The notes under the pieces are model-generated. The model ran no database searches and was not told the DNA's origin. It was given only the letters and a program-made list of their open reading frames with translations. From NCBI RefSeq assembly GCF_964204645.1, contig NC_134034.1:9481414-9545413 (forward strand): 64,000 nt of DNA, written 5' to 3'. The stretch's first letter is position 1; every line of letters begins with the position of its first letter. The DNA is from Tubulanus polymorphus (Eukaryota > Nemertea > Palaeonemertea > Tubulaniformes > Tubulanidae). The position numbers and the translations under genes were made by a program. Below are positions 21,780-32,150 of this stretch, piece after piece.

Positions 21780-22122
21780 AGGGGCGGATCTAGACGGGAG
21801 CACGCGGAGCACGTGCTCCTGTCGCAAATTCTGAGTGCCCTTTTTGAAAAAAGTGCGAAAAAAATTTTTCATTCTATAAAGTTCATTATCACATTGTTTC
21901 CATATTAATAAATCCCCATCTCTTAAAGAATTGTTGCAGAATGTCATTTTTGTGACTCAGGTGCCTGGAAATTGCATTAAAATGGGTTGAAATTCAGAAC
22001 CCAGACCCCCCCGAACGCTTCGGGCCTTCGGCGCTCGCCTGTCATGGATAGTGCCTTTTCTTATGAATTGCCCTTTTTTAATTCTGTGCTCATGTCATTG
22101 TCTGCCTCTAGATCCGCCCCTG
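21780..22122. mobile_element. hAT-like MITE with CAGGGGCGGATCTAGA ends
   Basis: The left end AGGGGCGGATCTAGA (from 21780) is mirrored by TCTAGATCCGCCCCT (to 22121). The roughly 340-bp interior has no lasting ORF. The ends resemble hAT termini. The flanks share AGAAGC but no clean 8-bp duplication. It lies just upstream of the transmembrane exon at 22250. Confidence 0.65.
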
Positions 22123-22249
22123 AGAAGCTTCAGCGATCGAAATTTATTTGTTCATTTTGCTCATTCTGCTTTAATCACTTCCATGTTCTTAATTCTACGA
22201 GAATTTCGAATTCATTCATGATTACACTTTTAACTTTGAAATTCGCCAG

Positions 22250-24035
22250 GGCTGTGGTGTTATTAGTGATACTGCTGACGTTTCTCGGATTGTGCTGGGT
22301 TTACTACAAACGGAGACGAGCTGAAAGGAGAAATTCTGAAGACTCAACGGAGACCGACGAAGAGAGAAGATTCCGGGAAATCGCTTCGGCCGATCCTCCA
22401 GAATATTCCGAGGTAAAATGTATAATCGCGTTAGTTATAGGCAGTTCCACCCGAGTTATTTGAGCAATGATTCGAATTTACATTTCCCAGAACCTGATAC
22501 CACAAGACCACGTTTCTCCGTACGGAATTTGAACCCACACAAAACTCTGCCATAGAACACATCCTCCCTCACAGGTATTTGAATCTGATGACATCATGAG
22601 ACTCTGTCACAGTTCAAACCCCTGCCCTAGTAGACACATCCTCCCTCGCAGGGATTTGAACCTGATGACATCATGAGACTCTGACACAGTACAAACCCTG
22701 CCCTAGTAGACACAGTCTACTTCTTAGGGAATTGACCTAAGAATCTGCCACATTCCTTCTTTAGAATACGGTGGTAGACTGTCCATCCGTTGTAACGATT
22801 GAATTAATGTTTGTTCTTTATTGACTTAGGTTGTTAAAAACTTGGATTTATACGTGTTGAGTAGTAAAGAATACCAACAAGTAGATGGTTGTGTGACGAG
22901 CTCGCCGCTAGGTGGCATTCCACCACCGCCTTATACTGTCAATTACCAATCCCCGAGACGGTTTGCGCGAGCGACAGTTCAGTCAGGAGATTCCGCTGTC
23001 AATCAATCCATAAATTCTGAATCACCGCTAGGTGGCTCGGCTGAGAGTACGAGCGTGAATGACCAATCAGTGACCGCTGCTGCGTCAAGTGGGAATCAAC
23101 AGGCCAACCTAGACGAGACAATAGAGTCACCAGCTGAATCTTGCGAGATCACAGATACACCTGCTCAATCTCGTGAGATCACAGAGGCACCTGCTCAAAC
23201 TCGAGAGATCACAGAGACACCTGCTGAATCTCGTGAGATCACAGAGACACCTGGCGAATCTCGTGAGATCACAGAAGCACCTGGTGAATCACGCGAGATC
23301 ACAGAGACACCTGCTGAATCTCGTGAGATCACAGAGACACCTGCTGAATCTCGTGAGATCACAGAGGCGCCTGGTGAATCACGCGAGATCACAGAGACAC
23401 CTGGTGAATCACGCGAGATCACAGAGACACCTGGTAAATCACGCGAGATCACAGAGACACCTGCTGAATCTCGTGAGATCACAGAGGCACCTGGTGAATC
23501 ACGCGAGATCACAGAGACACCTGGTGAATCTCACGAGATCACAGAGACACCTGCTGAATCACGCGAGATCACAGAGACACCTGGTGAATCTCGTGAGATC
23601 ACAGAGACACCTGCTGAATCTCGTGAGATAACAGAGACACCAGCTGAATCTCGTGAGACCACAGAGACACCTGGTGAATCTCGTGAGATCACAGAGACAC
23701 CTGGTGAATCTCGCGAGATCACAGAGGCACCTGGTGAATCTCGCGAGATCACAGATACACCTGGTGAATCTCGTGAGATCACAGAGACACCTGGTGAATC
23801 TCGTGAGATCACAGAGACACCTGGTGAATCTCGCGAGATCATGGAGACACCTGGTGAATCTCGCGAGATCACGGATACACCTGGTGAATCTCGCGAGATC
23901 ACGGAGACACCTGGTGAATCACGTGAGATCACGGAGATACCTGGTGAATCTCGCGAGATCACAGAGACACCTGCTGAAATTCCACCAGATATGTATGGTC
24001 AGGGAAATGATGTGCATGACTTATACTCACAATAA
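22250..24035 (+). CDS. Single-pass membrane protein with PPxY motifs and decapeptide repeats, last two exons
   Basis: Exon 22250-22412 (acceptor CGCCAG, donor GAG|GTAAAA, phase 0) encodes a hydrophobic segment AVVLLVILLTFLGLCWVYY, a basic stop-transfer KRRRAERR, an acidic stretch and PPEY (22395-22406). Exon 22830-24035 (acceptor TTGACTTAG) continues in frame with VVKNLDLYVLSS, then IPPPPYTVNY (PPPPY at 22923-22934). It ends in 28 tandem copies of a decapeptide of the type SREITETPGE, before IPPDMYGQGN and TAA. The layout is a type I membrane protein with a cytosolic tail. PPxY motifs bind WW domains, for example of NEDD4-family ubiquitin ligases, so sorting or ubiquitin adaptor work is possible but inferred. 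I do not recognise the family. The ectodomain and first exons were not found upstream. The 417-bp intron carries the 77-bp family A repeat. Confidence 0.65.
22560..22713 (+). repeat. 77-bp minisatellite (family A) in PPxY-gene intron
   Basis: Two copies of the family A unit lie in the intron 22413-22829, in the sense orientation of the gene. The 3'-splice-site-like CCTCCCTCACAG and CCTCCCTCGCAG are retained. Confidence 0.93.
23131..23980 (+). repeat. 30-bp coding minisatellite, 28 copies
   Basis: Twenty-eight head-to-tail 30-bp units of the type CGTGAGATCACAGAGACACC then TGGTGAATCT, encoding a Ser/Thr/Glu/Pro-rich decapeptide. Units differ mostly by synonymous or conservative changes (CGT/CGC arginine; Gly/Ala before Glu). 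Every unit is exactly 30 bp, so the frame is never broken. Other frames are open only because 30 is a multiple of three. Confidence 0.97.
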
Positions 24036-24738
24036 TATTGAGGCAGGTTATCACGCCAATCGTTTAGCGACAGTGGTGCCCTCATTTGACAATCGGGAAA
24101 ACGTGACGCAGAGCGTTACAGACGGCAGCGAATAATGCGGGATTCGAACCTATGATCAGTGTTCATCCGCTGATCTCAGTTTTCATCCGAGTTCGAACAT
24201 AGTCTTTAATCAAATGAAAGTCCGAAAATCTGAAATATAACTTACCGCCTGGAGGTTATAAACAGTGTCACCGGATCGGGTATTGAAAAATCGTTTCCAG
24301 ACGCTGTTAGATGTGTTGAACACAGAATAATTATATATATATTGTATGTAAATGTTTTGTTATTCTCTTTTATCCAATGAAAATTTGGAATCGTGCTAAA
24401 ACAGGCCCCAATTGTGCAATCATTACTTGTATACATCCAAGAATATCATTAGGCTTCTCTATCCAATGTATGAATACATTTTGTTGTAAAATTAAAAATG
24501 AAGAACTTGAGCATTTGGACATTGATTCCTTGGAGTTATGTTATTTTACAGTCGTTACTAGATAAGATAATATACGCTACACTTCGTTGATGTTCGTTTG
24601 CAACATTTTGACAGTTAGGAGTTTCGGACACACTCCCACCCGTGCGTAAAAAAACCACATAAGTTTCAGCCAAAGATCTAAAATAGATTGATAGTTCATA
24701 GCTGAAACGTTGTTCTAAATGTATACCCATTTTCACAG
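24036..24738. other. 3' flank of PPxY gene
   Basis: The complement carries a B-box-like GGTTCGAATCCC near 24131-24142, perhaps a SINE remnant. The rest is AT-rich with no exon seen. It separates the main decapeptide array from the orphan copies at 24739. Confidence 0.5.
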
Positions 24739-25020
24739 AGGCACCTGGTGAATCTCGTGAGATCACAAAGACGCCTGCTGAATCTCACGAGACCACAGGG
24801 ACACCAACTGAATCTCGTGAGATCACAGAGACAATTTATCAAAAAATGAGCATCAAAATTAGCATATATTTAGAACTACGTTTCGGCTATAAACTAATAG
24901 CGTTCATCAGACGAACTTCCACATCTCTAGCCGAAATTTATTGTGGCGTTTCTTACGTATTCGTCTCTATTACGATTGTGTACATCCTCTCGATATTCCA
25001 CGTGACGTCTGTCGTTTAGA
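24739..25020 (+). CDS. Orphan copies of the decapeptide repeat, possible alternative terminal exon
   Basis: After TTTTCACAG, a plausible acceptor, three more 30-bp decapeptide units appear (24739-24832) in an open frame. The frame then runs on through a hydrophobic stretch (EIYCGVSYVFVSITIVYIL) to TAG near 25020. Each repeat unit upstream has a CTG|GTGAAT donor-like site whose phase would join in frame to this exon. Alternatively, it is a fragment of the array separated by an insertion. No initiator is needed if spliced. Confidence 0.3.
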
Positions 25021-25243
25021 ACCAACATAGCTCTGGTCGAAGAGAAATAATACGGTTCGGACACACATACACTCGTAAACGACGTGAAAGTTGACTTTGC
25101 ATTTTTATCTAATTTTCTTAACTTTGTAAACAACGTGTCTATTACTAATCTAGGTTCTATAAAGAGATAAAGCATTGACACTCTAGTGCGCTGATAGTAG
25201 GATCGGTATTTGTCTATATGAAATCATTGCCAGAAGACTTGCG

Positions 25244-26134
25244 ATGAACGATCTAAAATACAGCGATAGTTTCCGACCATTTCGTCTGCATCACAGCGAG
25301 AATTATTTCGGACCGAAAAGATTATGCGAAGCTGTTCGTGCCGTCTGTCAGACCGCTAACGACAGACTGACGACGGCAGACGGCAGACGGAGAGGTTTGA
25401 GAATGCTGTCAGTCGGTGCGGCTCACGGGTATCTGTTAGAAGACGCGTTGACCGAACTCGGCGATGAAGTGAGTTTCGAACGCGTGGACTGCATTGAACC
25501 GAATGATGTCATGTCGCTAGAGCTGGAGACTCGAATGATTACACTTGCCTGTAAGTACAACTTCGAGTCCAAAGTCTATAAGCGTAAATTCTCTAGCGAG
25601 GAGGCGCCTGCCTTTTTACCGAACGACTTCTACGATTTGATCATCTTTTCGCATGTGATCTGTTACCTAGACGATCCGGGAGGTGCTCTGCTTGTATCGC
25701 TCTGTAGGTTAGCTAACGAGAACGGGCGGTTGTTTCTAACTTCAACGACGAACGAAGCGTATTTCAACGCGTCAGACGAAATCAGATCCCTCGCTGACGA
25801 TGGTCCATTCATTCCATGCGTTCTATTCGACTTACACGAGTTCCTACGCACCAATACCGAGATAACGGTTGTTTCACGTTCTATCGACGAGGCTGGACTA
25901 CTGATGCACCTGGCTCTGAAACCAGCGCATTTGTGCGTCAGCGAACAGGACGCAGCGATTCGTAAAATGGGCGATGGACTGCTGAATTACATCGCTGGTC
26001 GAGATATGGACACCGTACTGAAAATTTCGCGCGCACAAGTTCAGGATATCGTCCGTAAATATACCGTGGACAGCTATGGTTTCCCGATGTTGCCTATGAG
26101 ATTGGAAAACTTCTTACTGGCCAGAAAAGCCTGA
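25244..26134 (+). CDS. Histamine N-methyltransferase-like SAM methyltransferase, single exon
   Basis: A 296-residue class I methyltransferase whose layout follows HNMT (human 292 residues). YSDSFRPFRLHHSE matches the HNMT start region YVESFRRFLNHSTE. Motif I MLSVGAAHG (54-62) binds SAM. An acidic DCIEP (82-86) follows strand 2. DLIIFSHVICYLDD (131-144) corresponds to the HNMT WDFIHMIQMLYYVKD region. The C-terminus ends in the family's final strand (RLENFLLARKA). HNMT methylates histamine in the cytosol; the substrate of this relative cannot be read from sequence because glycine-rich loop and acceptor residues differ. The start ATG 25244 has G at -3. It is intronless, whereas human HNMT is spliced. 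It could equally belong to a lineage-specific HNMT-like expansion. Confidence 0.8.
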   Translation: MNDLKYSDSFRPFRLHHSENYFGPKRLCEAVRAVCQTANDRLTTADGRRRGLRMLSVGAAHGYLLEDALTELGDEVSFERVDCIEPNDVMSLELETRMITLACKYNFESKVYKRKFSSEEAPAFLPNDFYDLIIFSHVICYLDDPGGALLVSLCRLANENGRLFLTSTTNEAYFNASDEIRSLADDGPFIPCVLFDLHEFLRTNTEITVVSRSIDEAGLLMHLALKPAHLCVSEQDAAIRKMGDGLLNYIAGRDMDTVLKISRAQVQDIVRKYTVDSYGFPMLPMRLENFLLARKA

Positions 26135-29100
26135 AGACCGCGACCCAAAGTTTGAATGAATTGCGCGGAGTTTATGGAATGCGGGTGAACCCTCATTGAC
26201 TTTCCCTCAATCAAACGTTGATTCACCAGTGTAATAATCGATAATATCATTAGTAAGAATATTATTTATACCAAAATATGCATAACAATTTATATGTGAA
26301 TATGTGGACTTCCTGAAGCCGAAAGTTTTTTTCCCCACCACACGTTTTGGGGTCCATGCATAGAAACGACTGTCGTACATTCACGGTCATTTCGATGAAA
26401 TGCGTTAAGCATCCATTTGTAACCCAGACCTCATGTTATGAGTTAAGACTAATTTACTTGCATTATCAGACTCCTATGGTAAAGAAGTTTCCAGTTTATG
26501 GGCGCCATTTTTTATCCTAAAAGTAGGGATTGTCCCTGTTATTTATTTGGTCGGAAAATTTCGTTTGATTTTTTGATTGAGTGTCCCTTACAGACCCACC
26601 ACACTTGCCGGGAGCGAAACAGGGGGTTTGATTTTGAAATCGGAAATCGAAGTACAGATATAGTCGTGATGGGCGCCATTTTCATATTGCGAAAATTAAC
26701 GCAACAATCGGGCCTCGAAGGACCGCACAGAATGACGCGTAGAAACTGGAAACTTGAAAGGAGTATCGAATTTTGTATCGGAAAGCGAAGACAGAAATTA
26801 TTCATCTATAAACCCCTATCCACTTCAGAAACCGGAAAATAATGAAAATGTTTTAAATGTGTTTTGTGTTTGAAGTCCTCGGGAAATATTGCATCAGCGC
26901 GCAGTTTACGAGAGATTTCCACCAGTGTTTGATGAGACACCAAGTTGGTTCCAAGGGGGTTTAGGGGGTCTCGATTTTTCGTTGAAATATTTCTAAGAAT
27001 TTATCTGGGAAAAGACAGCGCTTGACCAAAATTTCTGGATCCGCACCTGAACACGCAACGTTGCAGGCGTGGAGGTCGGTCATTTTCATCTACATAGCTG
27101 CGTTGCTGTAGCAATTTGAAGCGAATTAAAAGCTTGAACTAGGAACAAGTACATACAGTGATAGCGATATTGTTCCCACAATAATAGATTGAAAATCGAA
27201 AATTGATAAAACCGGATTTTGACGCCTCTTTTCGTCTCCCGTATCTTCAAAATGGTCGTGAGTACTTGGTGGAAATCTTAAAACGCCGGCCGCGAAACGA
27301 GTTCATTAATATTGACTTATGAAATCGAATTCGAGTCACGATTTACTGTTTAATGAATGACAATCTGGAAACAGAAGTAGTTGCAGATTCCGAGATATAG
27401 GCACGGCCAATAAACGCGTGGGTGGCGACACCTACCGGATATACGTGACTGAATATTCATAAGGGAGCGCAGACGGATATAAGATCGACGTGATTGGACA
27501 AATAATCGTGCTGAAATTTGCATAAATGATCGATCGGCGACCGGGCAAATTGACTAGTTTTTAATGGACATGTTATGTATGAAGAAATCTGCGATAAACG
27601 ACGTTTGTTTTTCTTTAACTTGTCCTTAATCCCCGCGTTGGAAGATAGACGTGCAGCGGCAGCGGCAGCAGCAGCAGCAGTCATCTCTCCGTGTGTGTCA
27701 AATATCACGTTCTTTGAATGTTCACATTTTCAGTTTTCACTAGACACATAAAACTAGACTCACATCCCTGCGGATTCCGATTGGAGTGGGTTTCGCTGCG
27801 GTTTAAGTTAAAACTGGTATCTTGATTTAATTAAGCCAAAGTTGCGTATCGTGTGTATTTGGCCATTCATTCATGTAGGCCGATTAGCCATTGACCTCCT
27901 GTAGGCCTACATAATGTTCACCCAGCCCTGGCAGTGGTTGTCTCCACAGAGATCTCCGTCGCTCTGCGATCCTAGTGTACTGCGGTACATCAGACACTAA
28001 GGTTCTTGGTGAAACATAGTGCTGAACATTGCATACGTATATACAAGGGTGGTGTTAGAAATCAACATTTTTACGAACTTGTGAAATAAGATATTTTGAG
28101 GGTTATTCAAATCATTTGAAAAAAAAACTTGCGGTTTTAACAAAAGCGCCCAAAACGATGGTAAATAAATTATCCATGATTTTCAAAATTTGGTTTGGTC
28201 TTGTCGTAATATGCTACGTTTATATATTCATGCATGAGTAAATGTTTTCAATTCTCTTGGCGAACGGTCTCAAACCCTCGAAGAGGCATCGCACCTACAG
28301 CGCTCGTTCATGTACCTCGATATATACTATTAGACCTATAGCTTTAACCCCCACCCTATTCTAAAATTCCTTGATCCACCCATCATAGTTGCATGTCCAT
28401 ACGATTACGGTTTAACTTTGACTTTAACTTTACTTTATTTCCGATAAATTCAGGTCCTTGACACATGAAAATTAGAGCGAAATTTACAAGGAAAAATAAA
28501 AACGGAAAAAAGGTACAAGTATAATTACAGATGGCCAAAACTTTAAGCAAATGTTTTCATGACAGTTGATACAAATGTACACAAATCATGTTCATTTTTC
28601 TGTTCAATCAAAGCTCTCTGAATTTGAAAGGATTTGGATCAGCCAAAAAATATTGGCGGATTAGGCGCATTATTACATGGCTGAGAAATAATTACAACAA
28701 AAAATAATGATATTCATCACCGACACCATTGTTACAAAGGGTACAAATATACGTTCCTCTCTATCTGTCTTATACCATCTAAAGTTTAACAGAGGGCTGC
28801 CTTGCGTGAACCTCAATTATATGTCTCGCCGAACGTCATAGATCACTGGTTATGGGAAGTAGAATAACACAGCGCGCAATTAGAACACCTCAATTCAATT
28901 TCCACGCGTGAAACCTCGACGAACGCCCGAATCGAGATTGATTGCGTTCGGATTTTGCACTTCTCGGAAAAATCCGGTCAAACGGAATTCATCTGCGACA
29001 GGACTTGAATAGAATTGCGCTGATTGACTATAAATACACTTATCACCTAAACCTAACCGAACTCTCAGCTCGACACAACTGAAATCACACTATCCAGACT

Positions 29101-29330
29101 TCGTATGACGTTAGCAGGAGCTCACCCAATTCAGCCACGACACGAAACCCTGCCGTGCTAGACCTACACGCTCGAAAACTCGCGGCACCAATCAGATTGC
29201 TCGTTGCTGACGTAAACTTCAAGGAAGAACTATAAATGGGAAACCCAGGCTGAAATAAAACGGGATATCTGATTGGCTGATAATGACATCATCTCAACTG
29301 CGCACTCTGGGCCACCTTCGGTTATCGGAG
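26135..29330. other. Gene-poor intergenic stretch
   Basis: No supported gene is present. I see a dispersed repeat near 26590-26680 (CACTTGCCGGGAGCGAAACA, related to 43090-43150 and 51310-51385). There is a short CAG/CGG tract at 27650-27680. Another dispersed segment at 27925-28015 ends CACTAAGGTTCTTGGTG and recurs at about 41550-41640. TAAATTCAGGTCCTTGACAC and its neighbours near 28440-28760 look like an old transposon copy. Confidence 0.5.
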
Positions 29331-29517
29331 TTAGTCGACTATAGTCGAACTAAATGAAACCGAATGTCCGTAAGTCGGTGGTCCGGAAATGGTCGACCAC
29401 GCAATTGAGCACGGTCGCTACAGTTCGGACCTAGGTTCAATATGACCGACGCTGTGAAATACGTTACGACCGAACTATAGTGTGTTCGGTTATTAGTTCC
29501 GACCATTAGTCGACTAC
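29331..29517. mobile_element. MITE-like inverted repeat
   Basis: The left arm TTAGTCGACTATAGTCGAAC runs on through TAAATGAAACCGAA. It matches the complement of the right arm, GTAGTCGACTAATGGTCGGA, continuing ACTAATAACCGAA. About 187 bp in all, with no ORF of interest. It is followed 20 bp later by another MITE. Confidence 0.6.
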
Positions 29518-29537
29518 GAAGTTGGCCCAAGTTAGTG

Positions 29538-29628
29538 TAGACTGGTCGCCTGTCCAATTTTGCACCACCTGCATTCGCAGTCAGAATTCAATAGAAGGTA
29601 GAGAAGGTAGAGACCGGCAACCAGTCTA
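29538..29628. mobile_element. 91-bp MITE with TAGACTGG termini
   Basis: It starts TAGACTGGTCGCCTGTCC and ends GAGACCGGCAACCAGTCTA. Flanks are AAGTTAGTG and TGCTTAGTG, which share the inner six bases and fit a decayed 9-bp target duplication. It is kin to the 50-bp element at 63286-63335. Confidence 0.7.
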
Positions 29629-29797
29629 TGCTTAGTGTGACCCGTTTTGTACCGTGGCAATCTATATGCCATCAGGTTCGAATCCCTGAATATTAATTCC
29701 AGGCCGCAGATTGGAAACCTGTGTAAACTTTGATCAGTTAACAATTGATAAAACACTATATCCGTGTTATCTCACCATTATAACGAAACGTAATATG

Positions 29798-29951
29798 AAG
29801 CCATAACAAAATATAAAAAAAACAATTCATTTTGAGATTGATACATTGAAACACGATCAGTTTTTCATCACGATTAATTTCAGCTTTGTGTTGGAAAATA
29901 TTAATCTCAAAAATGAATGGTTTTATTGTTGTGTTTATTTTGTTACGGCTT
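29798..29951. mobile_element. 154-bp MITE-like inverted repeat
   Basis: AAGCCATAACAAAATATAAA continuing to CAATTCATTTTGAGATT is mirrored by AATCTCAAAAATGAATGG continuing to TTTATTTTGTTACGGCTT. No coding capacity. Confidence 0.7.
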
Positions 29952-31452
29952 TATCGCTCATTCGACTGTCTACCAAAATGATATGAAGTTCAGAAATGAT
30001 TCCTTGAACTAGCATTTCATTCAGCGTTTCGACTATATTCTAACGATCATTCAGTATTCCCGAAGATGACTATTAGAATATAGTCGACACGTCGAAATAA
30101 ACTACTGCTTGTTCAAAGGAAACATTTTCATATAATTTTTTCGTTATTATTGCGGGGTTGTCTGTGTACATTTTATCAGCAATCTTACAGAAAGGCACCG
30201 TCAAAAGACTCCACGCCATGGCGGTGGATGTGTGAACGCGATGCTCCGGGGCTGCAGACTGATAGAAGCTTGAATATAATTCCATTCCTCTACTTTTGAA
30301 CTCGAATCAGTCGCTTGGCAGTTCAGACTGGCTGGAAGATTACGAACTGGAACCGAAATTTACAATTTTTATAGCAAATAGTTGTTCTTACTAGAATTGT
30401 ATTTGTCAGACGTATTTGTAAAGTAATTTTTTGAACGCCTGCACTGTCTTAGTTTATGGCATGTTTTTACTAAAATTGTCCATTCACTGTCTGTGTCACC
30501 ATTGGGAGGATTCGTAGAGTGTTACAAAATCGTTCATTGCAAATTGCAGTGTTATTGCAAATGAATTCGAGAAATATCGTGCTTTAAAATGTTTTCTTAA
30601 AGATCGCTAAGTCCGGATTTTCATACGTTGAAGATTTGGGGGTGTTTACCTACAACCGATCGAATCAAATGAACTCGTTCAAAAATAAATAACAGGGACA
30701 ATTTGCCTTTTCAAGATTTGAAAAAAAGGAAAAAAGAGGCCGTTCAGAATTTTTCGTCCATTACTTGAGTTCTATTTTCGCAGCGGCTGACACGGAAAAC
30801 GATTTGTTCTTCATGCTCGTCGGCGCAGACGCCAGAGCCCCCCGGGGCCAATAATTTGCCACTTTATTGACGTGACATTTTTCCTTAAAGCTCAACAAAC
30901 AATAATTAAGTGTCGTAGCGCGTGTTGGCAATTTGACGCCTGTTATTCGCATCAATCAACGTCTAAATTGAATTCGTTCATTAATTGCCCTTCCCCCTCT
31001 CCCTATCCCCCTCCCCCTCTCCCCCTGAGAACCGACATAGGGCGTTTTTAGTTGAAACTTTACGTTTCTCGCGCGTGTTCGTGGAGATTACAATTTCCAC
31101 CCATATCTTGTTACGAAACGATTGCCTTCGATAGTTCATGAGTATTCTATTTTAATTCATTCGTGGTGGATAGTAAAGGCTGGCCGAAAGAAAACTGAAT
31201 AAAGTTGACTTGTCAGAAAAAGAGCCAATTAGCAATATCCTCGCATAGCAATTCGGGGCAAGAATTTTTTCATACCGTGTCAGTAGTATATATAGAAACC
31301 AATAAATTACGAATGGACAGCCATTCGTGGAAATCTAACGACAATGATTGGAGAAAACACTTTTTTACAGGTTTCTTTCTAGAAGTATATTTGTGTAACG
31401 AACACGCGTGACAAGTGAGAGCAATCGACGATAAAATTCACAACATGTAATA
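29952..31452. other. Intergenic, no gene seen
   Basis: A segment at about 30020-30110 (GTTTCGACTATATTC and its near-complement GAATATAGTCGACACGTCG) forms a short hairpin; part of it resembles 50700-50790. Another dispersed segment at 30310-30360 resembles 42970-43090 and 59600-59710. A pyrimidine-rich CCCCCTCTCCC tract lies at 30988-31026. Confidence 0.5.
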
Positions 31453-31662
31453 ATGATGTTAGATAAAGAACTCTCAGCCGGCACTTCCGCCATCGCTTTC
31501 CGCGGTCTCTTCTCGGTCAATAAATCGTCGCGATTCATCATTCCGGAGCGTACCTCCGTCGAATATCAAACCGTCGGAAGAGTAACAGAAATGACCGCCG
31601 AAATAGATGAACGCCGGTCCGAGTTGGGAATAATCGAACCGTATACCGTTAACGATCCTTAG
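31453..31662 (+). CDS. Small ORF with coding-like codon use, unidentified
   Basis: A 69-codon ORF. Codon choice (TCG, GCC, GTC and ACC at the third position) resembles the NPHP3 and GPCR coding regions more than the AT-rich surroundings. The opposite strand is also open over the same stretch and ends EETAESDGGSAG, so the strand is uncertain. It could be a terminal exon of an unrecognised gene. I see no domain. Confidence 0.3.
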   Translation: MMLDKELSAGTSAIAFRGLFSVNKSSRFIIPERTSVEYQTVGRVTEMTAEIDERRSELGIIEPYTVNDP

Positions 31663-31996
31663 ATTCATTAGAGAGCGGATCCAGGGAAATATATAGGGAT
31701 TGAAGGAAAAATCCACATAATCGAAGAGAGTATAGTGACGCTTAGACTCAATTCTATGAGCCATTTTCAAAAACTAAGAGAGTAGTGACGTTATAGGACT
31801 CAACTCTTAACGTTTAGACTCAATTCTATAATGATTTATTTTCAAAACTTAGATAGTAGTCTAAGAGAATGGTTCACAGAGTTGAGTTGAAACGTCGCTA
31901 TTGCATATTTCTTTCCATATTGATTGCAATTTTCTTTGTAAACGTTGGATATTTATAGGGCTACATATGAATATATACGTACACATATGCACAGAG

Positions 31997-32150
31997 ACCC
32001 AGTGAAGTTCATTACTTGTTCCTCATTACTTGTTCCTCATTCCTTATTCCGTTACTTAAGTAACAAGTTACTTGTTCCTTATTGGGAGATGAATTCTCAA
32101 TAAGTAACGGAATAAGGAATACGGAACAAATAATGAACTTCACTGGGGTT
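31997..32150. mobile_element. 154-bp MITE with 8-bp target duplication
   Basis: The inverted arms are CCCAGTGAAGTTCATTA (left) and TAATGAACTTCACTGGGG (right), with inner arms TTATTCCGTTACTT and AAGTAACGGAATAA. GCACAGAG flanks both sides exactly (31989-31996 and 32151-32158). An 8-bp duplication with CAGTG termini suggests a hAT-type element. Confidence 0.85.

Noticed and set aside
21987-22249. Upstream extension of the transmembrane exon to ATG 21987
   Set aside because: This part overlaps the hAT-like MITE; the AG acceptor at 22248-22249 better explains the start of coding sequence.
23173-24135. Additional ORFs in other frames and on the minus strand over the decapeptide array
   Set aside because: A 30-bp repeat keeps any stop-free frame open; only the frame continuing from the PPxY exon has non-repeat support.
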